From: Halosimplex carlsbadense 2-9-1
Lineage (GTDB): Archaea > Halobacteriota > Halobacteria > Halobacteriales > Haloarculaceae
Direction: 5' to 3'
Length of the DNA: 58,965 nt
Assembly (NCBI RefSeq): GCF_000337455.1
Contig: NZ_AOIU01000011.1
Location: 1,433 to 60,397, forward strand
Position numbers and translations under genes: made by a program. This document shows, in pieces, positions 44,581-52,897 of the stretch. The number at the start of each line of letters is the position of its first letter. Positions within the stretch are counted from its first letter, which is position 1. The notes below the pieces were generated by a model, which saw only the letters and a program-made list of their open reading frames with translations, made no database searches and was not told the origin of the DNA.

Positions 44581-45507
44581 ATGCAACTACTCGCCCACGG
44601 CGGGGCGGGGTCGCCGCCCGAGGAACCCGCCGAGCGCCAAGCAGTGCTGGACGAGGCGGTCGCCCGCGGCGCCGAGGAATCGGACCCGGTCGCGGCGGTC
44701 TGCGCCACGGTGCGCGTCCTCGAAGTCGACCCGTCGTTCAACGCGGGCGTCGGCAGCGCCGTCCAGAGCGACGGCATGATCCGCACGGACGCCGGGGTCA
44801 TGACCGCCGACGGGGAGGTGGGCGCCGCGGGCGCGATGCCCGAGGTCTGCCACGCCGTCGAAGTCGCCCGGGCGGTCATGACCGAGACGCCCCACGTCAT
44901 GCTCGCGGGCGAGCGGGCCGTCGCGTTCGCCCACGCCGTCGGCGTCGAGACCGGGCTGGACCTGTGGGCCGACCGCACCCGCGAGCGGTGGGGGGACCGC
45001 GAACCGCCCACCGGCGACCCCGAGGCCCATCTCCAGTGGGTCCGCGAGCACTTCGCGAGCGACGAGAACGAGAGCGGCGACGCCGAAGGCGACGAGGCCG
45101 GGGGCCAGCCGCCACGAGCCGACCCCCACGACCACGACACCGTCGGCGCGGTCGCTCGCGAGGGTGAGGAGATCGCCGCCGCCACCTCCACGGGCGGGCG
45201 CTGGTTCGCGCTGGCGGGCCGGGTCGGCGACGTGCCCCAGGTCGGCGCTGGCTTCTACGCCTCCGAGGCGGGGGCCGCGAGCGCGACCGGCGCCGGCGAA
45301 GATATCGCCCGCGAGGGGCTGGCTCGCCGCGCCGTCGGCCTGCTCGAAAGGGGCGCCGACGCCGAGGCGGCCGCGCGGCTGGCGATCGAGGAGTTCGACG
45401 ACGCGGCCCAGGGCGACGCGGGGATCGTCGTGGTCGACGACGACGGCGGAACGGGCGAGGCGTACAACAGCCCGGCGATGCAGACGGCGCGGGCGGACGG
45501 GACGTAG
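44581..45507 (+). CDS. Plant-type (Ntn) L-asparaginase / isoaspartyl peptidase
   Basis: A 308-aa Ntn-hydrolase of the isoaspartyl peptidase/L-asparaginase family. The N-terminus MQLLAHGGAGSPPEE, the NAGVGSAVQSDGMIRTDAGVM segment and the autocleavage site HDHDTVGAVA, where Thr becomes the N-terminal nucleophile of the small subunit, are all visible. GVGDVPQVGAGFYASE-like sequence (RVGDVPQVGAGFYASEAGA) forms the substrate pocket. A charged low-complexity insertion precedes the cleavage site, a common haloarchaeal feature. The enzyme deamidates Asn or cleaves beta-Asp peptides in the cytoplasm. The ATG at 44581 matches the family. Confidence 0.9.
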   Translation: MQLLAHGGAGSPPEEPAERQAVLDEAVARGAEESDPVAAVCATVRVLEVDPSFNAGVGSAVQSDGMIRTDAGVMTADGEVGAAGAMPEVCHAVEVARAVMTETPHVMLAGERAVAFAHAVGVETGLDLWADRTRERWGDREPPTGDPEAHLQWVREHFASDENESGDAEGDEAGGQPPRADPHDHDTVGAVAREGEEIAAATSTGGRWFALAGRVGDVPQVGAGFYASEAGAASATGAGEDIAREGLARRAVGLLERGADAEAAARLAIEEFDDAAQGDAGIVVVDDDGGTGEAYNSPAMQTARADGT

Positions 45508-45535
45508 GGGCGGGGTTCGCTCCTCGGATACGGCG

Positions 45536-45682
45536 TCAGCCCGTTTCGACACCCAGCCGTTCCAGGCGTTTCTCGGACGCTTCGGACCCCGATCGCTCGG
45601 ACCGTTCGACGAGTTCTCGGTGTCGGTCGGGGTCGAGCGGTGAATCGTCCGCCGCGAAATCCAGAAGTGTCCACTCGCTCAT
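45536..45682 (-). CDS. Hypothetical 48-aa protein
   Basis: A very short acidic/amphipathic protein (MSEWTLLDFAADDSPLDPDR, then a charged helix ending ERLGVETG). Haloarchaeal codon bias and a clean ATG support it, but no family is recognised and it is short enough to be chance. It is convergent with the asparaginase gene, 28 nt away, and divergent from map. Confidence 0.45.
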   Translation of the reverse strand: MSEWTLLDFAADDSPLDPDRHRELVERSERSGSEASEKRLERLGVETG

Positions 45683-45832
45683 CGCTCGGTCGGTGGCCGA
45701 CAGTTCGGAGCCGGGCGGCAAAAGCGTTAGTCGATCAGCATCGGATCGGCGCTCTCGCGCCCCAGATCGGACGCCACCCCCGCCGCTCCCCGACACAGAA
45801 ACCCTTTGACCGCAGGGCGCAAACCGCGAGCC

Positions 45833-46726
45833 ATGAGCGTCGATCTGGATGCCGAGCAGTACGAGCAGTGTCGCGAGGCCGGCGAGATACTCGCGCAGGT
45901 GCGCGACGAGGCGGCCGAGCGGTGCGAGGTCGGGACGGGCTACCTGGAGATAAGCGAGTGGGCCGAAGAGCGCATTCGCGAACTCGGCGGCGAGCCCGCC
46001 TTCCCCGTCAACGTCAGCGTCGACGAGGAGGCCGCCCACGGCGCCGCCGGCCCCGACGACGACCGCGAGATCGGCGAGGATCTGGTCAAACTCGACATCG
46101 GGGTCCACATCGACGGCTGGCTCGCCGACACGGCCGTCACCGTCGACCTGGCGGGCGAATCCGAACTCACGGAAGCTTCGGCCGAGGCGCTCGACGCCGC
46201 CCTCGACGTGGTCGAACCGGGCGTCGAGACCGGCGAGATCGGCGCGGTCATCGGGGAGACCATCGAGGGCTACGGCTACAACCCGGTGGTCAACCTCACC
46301 GGTCACGGCCTGGGCCACTGGGAACAGCACACGACGCCGAACGTCCCCAACCGGGCCGTCGAGCAGAGCGCCGAACTCGAAGTCGGGGACGTAGTGGCCA
46401 TCGAGCCGTTCGCCACCGACGGCGGCGGCAAGGTCCAGGAGGGCAACCAGGAGGAGATCTTCGCGCTCGAACGCGAGGGGTCGGTCCGCGACCGCACCGC
46501 CCGGAAGGCCCTCGAACAGATCACCGACGAGTTCCGGACGCTGCCGTTCGCCGCCCGGTGGCTCGACGTGCGCCGCCCGAAGATGGCGCTGCGCCGGCTC
46601 CAGCGCCAGGACATCGTCCACGGCTACCCCGTCCTCAAGGAGGACGAGGGCCGGATGGTCAGCCAGAAGGAACACACGATCATCGTGACCGAAGACGGCT
46701 GCGAAGTGACGACGCGGAGTCGGTAG
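45833..46726 (+). CDS. map: Methionine aminopeptidase, type II
   Basis: A 297-aa cobalt/manganese- or iron-dependent M24 peptidase that removes initiator Met from nascent proteins. The five metal ligands fall in KLDIGVHIDGWLADTAVTVD (Asp, Asp), GHGLGHWEQH (His), AIEPFA (Glu) and KEHTIIVTEDG (Glu). The insertion between the two C-terminal ligand segments is that of archaeal type II enzymes. The ATG at 45833 is selected over upstream in-frame codons because the family begins SVDLDAEQYEQCREAG. It is a single gene. Confidence 0.95.
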   Translation: MSVDLDAEQYEQCREAGEILAQVRDEAAERCEVGTGYLEISEWAEERIRELGGEPAFPVNVSVDEEAAHGAAGPDDDREIGEDLVKLDIGVHIDGWLADTAVTVDLAGESELTEASAEALDAALDVVEPGVETGEIGAVIGETIEGYGYNPVVNLTGHGLGHWEQHTTPNVPNRAVEQSAELEVGDVVAIEPFATDGGGKVQEGNQEEIFALEREGSVRDRTARKALEQITDEFRTLPFAARWLDVRRPKMALRRLQRQDIVHGYPVLKEDEGRMVSQKEHTIIVTEDGCEVTTRSR

Positions 46727-46766
46727 GGCGCCGTAGGGTGCAGTCGACGGAGGGGGTCGCCCGGCC

Positions 46767-47471
46767 TCACTCCCCGTCGGTCTTCCACTCGCCTTCCTTC
46801 TCGCGGTCGTAGAACTCGCCCATCGACCGGCGCTGACGGGGCCAGTAGGCAAACGCGGCCGCGGCCAGGTACCCCAGCGCGACGGCGCCGGCGACGACTG
46901 ACCCCGGGATCATCACGATGGACGCCGCGGCGAGCGGGTCGGACGCCCTGGTGAAGACGGTGATCCGGACGACCCACGCGGCGAGGAGGACAAGCAACAG
47001 CGGGAGGTAGACCCGGCGGAGCCGGCGTGCGTACCCCTCGCCGAAGGGGGTCTTGCGCGCGGGTCGGCGGAGGTCCTCGCCGAGTTCGTCGCGCCAGTCG
47101 TCGTGGGTGGCGCCGCTCTCGCGGTCGAGGCCGGCCGCGAAGACGTCCTCTTCGAGCAGGCGCACCCGCGAGCGCCACACGTCGTAGGCGATGTAGCGGC
47201 GGGTGTCCACGAGGTGGAACACGGCGACCAGCCCCATCCCGAGGATCAGCAGGTAGTGGGGGTTGTCGCGGCCGGAGAACACGAACGTCAGCAGTGCCGC
47301 GATGATCGTCACCGCCCAGTTCGTGGTCCGGTCGAGGCGGTCGCGCCACGTGTTCGCCCGATTCATCTCGCCGCGATACAGGTGGCCCAGCAGCGTCGGG
47401 AGGCTCTCGTCGATGCGGTCGGACAGGTCGTCCCGCGTCGACGGGTCGCCGTCGTCGGTTCGGTCGGACAT
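46767..47471 (-). CDS. DUF2270 membrane protein
   Basis: A 234-aa protein of the haloarchaeal DUF2270 type. A hydrophilic N-terminus is followed by LLGHLYRGEMNRANTWRDRLDRTTNWAV, two helices with FVFSGRDNPHYLLILGMGLV, the HLVDTRRYIAYDVWRSRVRLLEED segment and two C-terminal helices. The family is restricted mainly to archaea and some bacteria and has no known function. The ATG at 47471 is taken; it is convergent with map and divergent from the UspA-like/SDR gene. Confidence 0.85.
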   Translation of the reverse strand: MSDRTDDGDPSTRDDLSDRIDESLPTLLGHLYRGEMNRANTWRDRLDRTTNWAVTIIAALLTFVFSGRDNPHYLLILGMGLVAVFHLVDTRRYIAYDVWRSRVRLLEEDVFAAGLDRESGATHDDWRDELGEDLRRPARKTPFGEGYARRLRRVYLPLLLVLLAAWVVRITVFTRASDPLAAASIVMIPGSVVAGAVALGYLAAAAFAYWPRQRRSMGEFYDREKEGEWKTDGE

Positions 47472-47611
47472 GCAGGCCGGTAGGCTCGCGACGGTGGTGG
47501 GGTTTGTCCGCGAGTGGTTGCGGGATACGTCGACCGGTGACGGGGGACCGATCGGGACGGCGCGACAGGGCGGCGACGCACTGAAGCGGTCTCCGCCGCA
47601 CTCGGTCCGAC

Positions 47612-48829
47612 ATGGCAACGGTGTTCGTCGCGTACGGCGAGGACGGCCGCTCGGAGATAGCGGCCGTTCTCGACGACGTGGCACCGGACGTGAACGCCGA
47701 GGTCGTCGTCGAGGAGGGCCGAGGCGTCTCCGACGAGACGAACGTCTCCAGTCAGAAGAAGCTGATCGACGCCATCGAGAGCGACGATCGCGAGTGGGCC
47801 TACGTAGTGATGGGCAACGTCCAACACGGGGCCGTCGAGAGCTTCGTCCTCCCGAGTCTGACCGAGTCGGTCCTCGACCTGCGCGACGTGCCGGTTGCGC
47901 TCGACCCGGTTCGATCCGCTTTCTCCGGGTTTATGCCGAGCCAGGCCATCGGGTCGGACATGTCACGAATACTCGTCACCGGCGGTCTCGGTGGCTCCGG
48001 CCGATGGATCGTCGACCGACTCGCCGACGACGGCCACGAGGTCATGTGCGTCGACCAGCGCTACGCCGAGAGCGAACGCGGGAACGTCGACGTGCGCGTC
48101 GCCGACCTGACCGACCGCGGCGACGTGTTCGACCTCGTCGGCGCGTTCGACCCCGACGGGGTCGTCCACTGGGCGGCCATCCCGGACCCGCTCGACCACC
48201 CCGGCGGCGAGGTCTTCGAGAACAACATCGTCTCGACGTACAACGTCCTCGAAGCCGCGGGCCGGGCCGACGCCCGCGTCGTCTGGGCCTCCTCCGAGAG
48301 CGCGCTCGGCTTCCCCTTCGCCGCCGAGACGCCCGCGCCCGACTATCTCCCGATCGACGAGGAACACCCGCTCCGGCCGGAGGACCCCTACGGCGTCTCG
48401 AAAGAAGCGGGAGAGGCGCTCGCCCGCCAGACGGTCCGCCGACACGACGTGTCGGTCGTCTCGATCCGTCCGTCGTGGATCCAGTACCCCGGCGAGTACG
48501 ACTGTCTCGACGTCGAACCGCCCGCGGAGGGCGTCGGCAACTTCTGGAGCTACGTCGACGTGCGCGACATCGCCTCGATCGTCGCCGCGGCGCTCGACGC
48601 CGATATCGAGGGTCACGAAGCCGTCTTCGCCGTCGCCGACGAGAACTACGCCGACCGCGACACCGTCGACCTCTTCGAGGAGCAGTTCGGGGCAGTCCCG
48701 GAACCCTGTGACCTCTCCGGTGACGACGCCTCGATCTCGAACGCGAGGGCCGCCGACCTGCTCGGGTGGGAACCCGCCCGCTCCTGGCGCGAGGCCGCCG
48801 ACGAGGACGTGGACGGACCGACGGTCTGA
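47612..48829 (+). CDS. UspA-like domain fused in frame to an extended SDR (NAD-dependent epimerase/dehydratase)
   Basis: A 405-aa open frame. Residues 1-103 are coding by codon bias and resemble a degenerate universal stress protein, ending VVMGNVQHGAVESFVLPSLTE and VPVALDPV. A low-bias linker (about 104-116) follows. Residues 117-405 are a complete extended SDR: MSRILVTGGLGGSGRW (Rossmann TGGxGxxG), VHWAAIPDP, SSESALGF and the catalytic YGVSK (Tyr, Lys). A TTTATG TATA-like box at 47930-47935 sits about 25 nt before the inner ATG at 47960, so the SDR may also be made alone as a leaderless product. The arrangement looks like stop loss between two neighbouring genes. Confidence 0.75.
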   Translation: MATVFVAYGEDGRSEIAAVLDDVAPDVNAEVVVEEGRGVSDETNVSSQKKLIDAIESDDREWAYVVMGNVQHGAVESFVLPSLTESVLDLRDVPVALDPVRSAFSGFMPSQAIGSDMSRILVTGGLGGSGRWIVDRLADDGHEVMCVDQRYAESERGNVDVRVADLTDRGDVFDLVGAFDPDGVVHWAAIPDPLDHPGGEVFENNIVSTYNVLEAAGRADARVVWASSESALGFPFAAETPAPDYLPIDEEHPLRPEDPYGVSKEAGEALARQTVRRHDVSVVSIRPSWIQYPGEYDCLDVEPPAEGVGNFWSYVDVRDIASIVAAALDADIEGHEAVFAVADENYADRDTVDLFEEQFGAVPEPCDLSGDDASISNARAADLLGWEPARSWREAADEDVDGPTV

Positions 48830-48957
48830 GATCCGCGCTCCCGTCCGAACGACTCCTCGTCCCGCCGCCCGCCCGGATCGCCGTCGTCGACCCCGGCCCG
48901 GCGCGGTGCGTCCGGACGACTACGTTCGGCTTCGAGATAATTTTAGATCTATTGACT

Positions 48958-48968
48958 ACAATTATACA
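48958..48968 (+). promoter_or_regulatory. TATA-like box of the GDPD gene
   Basis: ACAATTATACA lies about 36-46 nt before the ATG at 49004 within a locally A+T-rich stretch (48935-48970), consistent with a promoter giving a short leader. Confidence 0.4.
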
Positions 48969-49003
48969 CCGTCTTGCCACGAGCGCTGCACGGTCCGCCC
49001 GCA

Positions 49004-50083
49004 ATGGCACACACGGACCGCGACGGTGGACGCACAGAGCATCCGGATACGACGGCGGCGGGAATGCGGCGACGGGCGTTCGTGAGCGGCGTCGGCGCGT
49101 CGGCGGCGGGGCTGGCCGCCGGGGTCGCCGCGGCTGGGGGACGGTCCGACGATGGCGGACCGGACGACGACGAGAACGAACGAGGGGAACGGATCGACGA
49201 CCACCGCGGGCGCACGGAGGAGTTCCCGGACCTGATCGCCCACCGCGGGTTCGCGGGGATGTACCCCGAGAACACCGTCGGCGCGGTGACGCGGGCGGCT
49301 CGCGGCGCGCGCTCGCCGCGGTCCCGGTCCCGGGCGGCAGAGAGCATCGAGATCGACGTCATGGCGACGGCGGACGGCGACGTCGTCGTGTTCCACGACG
49401 ACCGGCTCGACGGTCGCGACGGCGGCGAGCGGGGGCTCACCGACGCGGAGGGGCTGGTCTGGGAGACCGATACCGAGACCGTCACTGGTGCGGAGGTGCT
49501 CGAAAGCGGCGAGACCGTCCCGCTCCTGTCGACCGTACTCGACGCCATCCCGCGGCATATCGGCGTGAACGTCGAACTCAAGAACCCCGGCTCCGCCGAC
49601 CTCCGGTTCGCCGCGAACCTCTCCGGGGCGGAGCTGGAGACCCAGGCCGCGATCTGGCGGCCGTTCGTGAACGACGTCCTCGACATCGTCGACGAGTACT
49701 ACAACGACGTCCTCTTCTCGTCGTTCTACGAAGCCGCGCTGACGACGACGCGGGAGGCGTCTGACTACCCCGTCGCGCCGCTGCTGTGGGACTCCATCGA
49801 GGACGGCCTGGCCATCGCCGAGGAGTACGATGCCGAGGCGATCCACCCGCCGTACAACATGGTCCGGGGGACGCCCTTCTACGCCGACGAGTACTACACC
49901 GAGGGCTCCGACTGGTCCGACACGGACCTGCTGGCGGTCGCCCACGACGCCGGCCGGGACGTGAACGTCTACACCATCGGGACCTGGTACCAGGCCGAGC
50001 GGCTCTCGGCCGCCGGCGTGGACGGCCTGATCGCCGACTACCCCGGCCTGCTCCGGTTCGGCGCGGAGAACGGCGACGACTGA
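49004..50083 (+). CDS. Tat-exported glycerophosphodiester phosphodiesterase
   Basis: A 359-aa GDPD-family enzyme. Twin-arginine signal MRRRAFVSGVGASAAGLAAG occurs near residue 21, so the protein is exported folded; ATG 49064 would start right at that motif. The TIM-barrel active site has LIAHRGFAGMYPENT (His-Arg), ESIEIDV and VVVFHDDRLD (acid and His). The C-terminus ends GVDGLIADYPGLLRF, the usual closing signature. It should release alcohol plus glycerol (or sn-glycerol-1) phosphate from phosphodiesters outside the cell. An insertion (FAANLSGAELETQA) lengthens the central barrel. Confidence 0.9.
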   Translation: MAHTDRDGGRTEHPDTTAAGMRRRAFVSGVGASAAGLAAGVAAAGGRSDDGGPDDDENERGERIDDHRGRTEEFPDLIAHRGFAGMYPENTVGAVTRAARGARSPRSRSRAAESIEIDVMATADGDVVVFHDDRLDGRDGGERGLTDAEGLVWETDTETVTGAEVLESGETVPLLSTVLDAIPRHIGVNVELKNPGSADLRFAANLSGAELETQAAIWRPFVNDVLDIVDEYYNDVLFSSFYEAALTTTREASDYPVAPLLWDSIEDGLAIAEEYDAEAIHPPYNMVRGTPFYADEYYTEGSDWSDTDLLAVAHDAGRDVNVYTIGTWYQAERLSAAGVDGLIADYPGLLRFGAENGDD

Positions 50084-50152
50084 GCTACCTATCGCCCAGA
50101 CGGTGGGATCGCCGGTGACCGTCGACGACCGCCGTCGACCTCGACGGTTACC

Positions 50153-50401
50153 TCAGTCTCCCTCGGTCTCCCCGGCCGGGTTGTGCGAGATGGCGAACAG
50201 GAATCCCGAGAGAAAGAGGAGTTCGTTGCCCAGATACACCGCCAGTATCGGGTCGGCGATCCCGACGATCGACGACGGGAGCGCGACGCCGAGAATCACG
50301 AGGAGGAGCGCGAGGAGCGCCGCGATCCCCGCGAAGATCCGCGTGACTGCGCCGCAGACGTAACCGACGGCGAACACCAGGACCGCTTCGAGAAGTCCCA
50401 T
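50153..50401 (-). CDS. Hypothetical small membrane protein
   Basis: An 82-aa protein with three helices (LEAVLVFAVGYVCGAVT, IAALLALLLVILGVALP, AVYLGNELLFLSGFLFA). No family is recognised. The ATG at 50401 starts at MGLLEAVLV; a GTG at 50479 would add 26 residues of uncertain value. It faces the divergent GNAT gene and converges on the GDPD gene. Confidence 0.6.
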   Translation of the reverse strand: MGLLEAVLVFAVGYVCGAVTRIFAGIAALLALLLVILGVALPSSIVGIADPILAVYLGNELLFLSGFLFAISHNPAGETEGD

Positions 50402-50531
50402 GAGTGACAGGCCGGCCCGGGCGGCAATAGCCGTTCCGCCGGCCCGGTTCGACGCCTCGCGGAGAACGGTCTGTGCCACGAAACCACATGGTCCGGAAAT
50501 CGTTTTGTCGTCTCGGCGGCAGGACTCGCTC

Positions 50532-50978
50532 GTGGCGACCGAGGTCAGGAAAGTGACGACCGACGACGGGTGGGACGAGGCCGTGGCGATACTCCGACAG
50601 CTCTGGACCCACGTCGACGACGCGTTCGTCTACGAGTGGCGCGACGAGGACGACTATCGGCTGTTCGGGCTGTACGAGACCGACGAATCCGATGGCCCCG
50701 GGACGGACAGCGAGGCGCTCGTCGCGGTCGCGGGCGTCTCGATCCAGCGGGTGCTCCACCACGAACGGCACCTGTGGGTCCACGACTTCGTCGTCGACGA
50801 ACCGCGCCGCGGCGAGGGGTTCGGCGGCGAGTTGCTCGACTGGCTCGACGGGTGGGCGCGCGACCGGGACTGCGAACACCTCGCGCTGGCCTGCCGGGAC
50901 GGGAACGACGCGGGCCGCGAGTTCTACGAGTCCGAGGGTCTCGAAGTGTGGGGGCAGGTGCTGGAACGCGAGCTTTGA
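50532..50978 (+). CDS. GNAT-family N-acetyltransferase
   Basis: A 148-aa acetyltransferase of the GNAT fold. The acetyl-CoA pyrophosphate loop reads VVDEPRRGEGFGGELLDWL (a Q/RxxGxG/A-type motif RRGEGFGG), preceded by HLWVHDFV and followed by LACRDGNDAGREFYESEG with the conserved Tyr. The substrate (amino acid, antibiotic, protein N-terminus or ribosomal protein) is not predictable. The start is probably the GTG at 50532; the longer upstream frame lacks GNAT similarity. It converges on a small membrane gene one base beyond its stop. Confidence 0.82.
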   Translation: MATEVRKVTTDDGWDEAVAILRQLWTHVDDAFVYEWRDEDDYRLFGLYETDESDGPGTDSEALVAVAGVSIQRVLHHERHLWVHDFVVDEPRRGEGFGGELLDWLDGWARDRDCEHLALACRDGNDAGREFYESEGLEVWGQVLEREL

Positions 50979-51170
50979 TCACCAGTCCGGACCGGCGTAG
51001 GCGATGTAGACGCCGATGGCGGTGCCGACGGCGTAGCCGAGGCTGCCGAGCGCCGCTCGTTCGAGGGGGTCGCCGGCGACGACGACACCGAACAGCGTGA
51101 CGGCCATGGCACCGGCGACGAACGCCGCCGCGGCGGCCCGGAGGGGTCGCGTCTGGAGGGAGGGGGACAT
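50979..51170 (-). CDS. Hypothetical 63-aa two-helix membrane protein
   Basis: Two hydrophobic helices (AAAAAFVAGAMAVTLFGVV and LGYAVGTAIGVYIAYAG) joined by a GDPLERAALGS loop. No family is recognised. The ATG at 51170 is used. The stop abuts the convergent GNAT gene with no spacer. Upstream of the start lies a 32-bp tandem duplication shared with the HIT gene promoter region. Confidence 0.55.
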   Translation of the reverse strand: MSPSLQTRPLRAAAAAFVAGAMAVTLFGVVVAGDPLERAALGSLGYAVGTAIGVYIAYAGPDW

Positions 51171-51178
51171 ATCTCTCG

Positions 51179-51242
51179 CATGTCTCGCCCGTTCCAATAC
51201 GTCTTTCGTCCATGTCTCGCCCGTTGCAACGCGTTTTTCGTC
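51179..51242. repeat. Tandem 32-bp direct repeat upstream of the HIT gene
   Basis: Copy 1 (51179-51210) and copy 2 (51211-51242) both begin CATGTCTCGCCCGTT and end TTTCGTC, with 4 mismatches in 32. It lies between two divergent genes and could duplicate a regulatory site for either. Confidence 0.8.
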
Positions 51243-51323
51243 CCGGTTCGGGCGTTCCCCACCACTGTCCGCCGGTCGGCGGCGCCCCGTCGGGGTTTAG
51301 TGGGTCGGTCCCGCAGGGCCGGC

Positions 51324-51875
51324 ATGGACCAGGTCTTCGCCCCGTGGCGCATCGAGTGGGTCGAACGCGAGGGCGGCAACGACGACGTCGACGGCTGCGT
51401 CTTCTGCGCGTTCGCCGACGGCGACCCCAGCGAAGACCGCGACCGTCGGGTCGTCGCCCGCTCCGAGCGCGCGTTCGTCCTCCTGAACAACTACCCGTAC
51501 AACCCCGGCCACGTGATGGTCATCCCCCACGCCCACACCGGCGACTACCGCGAGCTGGACGAGGAGACGCTGCTCGACCACGCCCGGCTGAAACAGCGGA
51601 CCTTCGACGCGCTCGACGACGGGCTCGGCCCCGACGCCTACAACGCGGGGCTCAACCTCGGCGGCGGCGCCGCCGGCGGCTCCATCGACGACCACCTCCA
51701 CACCCACGTCGTCCCGCGCTGGGAGGGCGACACCAACTTCATGCCCGTGATCTCGGACACGCAGGTCATCGTCGAGGCGGTCGACGACTCCTACGACCGC
51801 CTCCGCGAGGCGTTCGCCGCCCAGGACGGTGCGACCGTCGACGGCGAGACTCGAGCGGTCGTCTTCTCGGAGTGA
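51324..51875 (+). CDS. HIT-family nucleotide hydrolase/transferase
   Basis: A 183-aa histidine-triad protein. The HIT active site is DDHLHTHVVPRW (HxHxH), preceded by the NNYPYNPGHVMVIPHAH segment typical of Fhit/GalT-like archaeal HIT proteins. An early C-x2-C pair (CVFCAF) with later histidines can bind zinc. HIT proteins hydrolyse or transfer nucleotide phosphoramidates or dinucleoside polyphosphates. The ATG at 51324 gives the usual MDQVFAPWRIEWVE start. Confidence 0.92.
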   Translation: MDQVFAPWRIEWVEREGGNDDVDGCVFCAFADGDPSEDRDRRVVARSERAFVLLNNYPYNPGHVMVIPHAHTGDYRELDEETLLDHARLKQRTFDALDDGLGPDAYNAGLNLGGGAAGGSIDDHLHTHVVPRWEGDTNFMPVISDTQVIVEAVDDSYDRLREAFAAQDGATVDGETRAVVFSE

Positions 51876-51920
51876 CCGAGTCCCGACACCGCTTTCACCC
51901 GGGGTCGTCAACCACCGACG

Positions 51921-52850
51921 ATGACCGAGGACAGGCCGCGGGTGCTCCGGCGGGTCGGCATCCTGCTTCTCGTGGTCAACGTCGTGCTGGTCGCGCTGAA
52001 AGGCGGCGCGTGGATCGCGACGGGGAGCCTCGCGGTCGAGTCCGAGACGGTCAACAGCGCCGCCGACTCGGTGTACTCGCTGGTCACGGTGGCGGGCCTC
52101 TACCTCACCACCCGGCCGCCCGATTTCGAGCACCCACACGGGCACGAACGCATCGAGCCGTTCGTCGGCCTGTTCGTGGCGCTGGGCATCTTCGCCGCCG
52201 GCGGCACGGTCCTCTATCAGTCGGGGACAGCGCTGCTCTCCGGGGACGTGGCGGTCTCGCGCGGCCCGACCGCGGTCGCGGTGCTGGTCGTCGCCGCCGT
52301 CACGAAGTTCGCCCTCTACCGATACGTCCTCGCGGCGGCCGACCGGCACAACTCCCCGGCGCTGACCGCGACCGCCCTCGACAATCGCAACGACATCCTC
52401 ACCGCGAGCGCCGCTATCGTCGGCGTCCTCGGCGCCGGCGCCGGCTACCCGATCCTCGACCCGCTGGCCGCGATGGTCGTCGCCGTCGGCATCGTCTACA
52501 CCGGGGTCGAGGTCGTCCGCGACAACCTCGGCTACCTCCTCGGGCGCGCGCCCCCCGAGGACCTCCGCCGGGAGATCATCCGCCGGGCGCTCGAACACCC
52601 GGACGTGGAGGGCGCTCACGACGTGATCGCCCACTACGTCGGCCCGGAGATCGACGTGTCGCTCCACATCGAGGTGGAGGGCGAACGGACGCTGTACGAG
52701 GCCCACGACATCGAGTCGGCGGTCGTCGACTCCATCCGGGACCTCCCCGAGGTCGACGACGTGTTCGTCCACGTCGACCCGCGCGAACTCGACGAGTGGA
52801 AGGCCGACGAGCAGGTCGACCAATTGGCCGGTGACGAGTCCGCCAGGTAG
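51921..52850 (+). CDS. Cation diffusion facilitator (CDF) family transporter
   Basis: A 309-aa CDF-type antiporter with six predicted helices and a cytoplasmic C-terminal domain (about 200-300, EHPDVEGAHDVIAHYVGPEID). Intramembrane site residues differ from well-studied members: helix 2 reads VNSAADSVYS and helix 5 reads TALDNRNDILT, giving Asn/Asp with Asp/Asp instead of a His-containing zinc site, so specificity may lean to Mn, Fe or Co. The HPHGHERIEPF loop after helix 2 is typical. The ATG at 51921 lies 45 nt after the HIT gene stop. Confidence 0.9.
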   Translation: MTEDRPRVLRRVGILLLVVNVVLVALKGGAWIATGSLAVESETVNSAADSVYSLVTVAGLYLTTRPPDFEHPHGHERIEPFVGLFVALGIFAAGGTVLYQSGTALLSGDVAVSRGPTAVAVLVVAAVTKFALYRYVLAAADRHNSPALTATALDNRNDILTASAAIVGVLGAGAGYPILDPLAAMVVAVGIVYTGVEVVRDNLGYLLGRAPPEDLRREIIRRALEHPDVEGAHDVIAHYVGPEIDVSLHIEVEGERTLYEAHDIESAVVDSIRDLPEVDDVFVHVDPRELDEWKADEQVDQLAGDESAR

Positions 52851-52897
52851 ACCGCTCGCACCGCCAGCCACTACCCCCTGGCCGCCCAACCGCCGGT

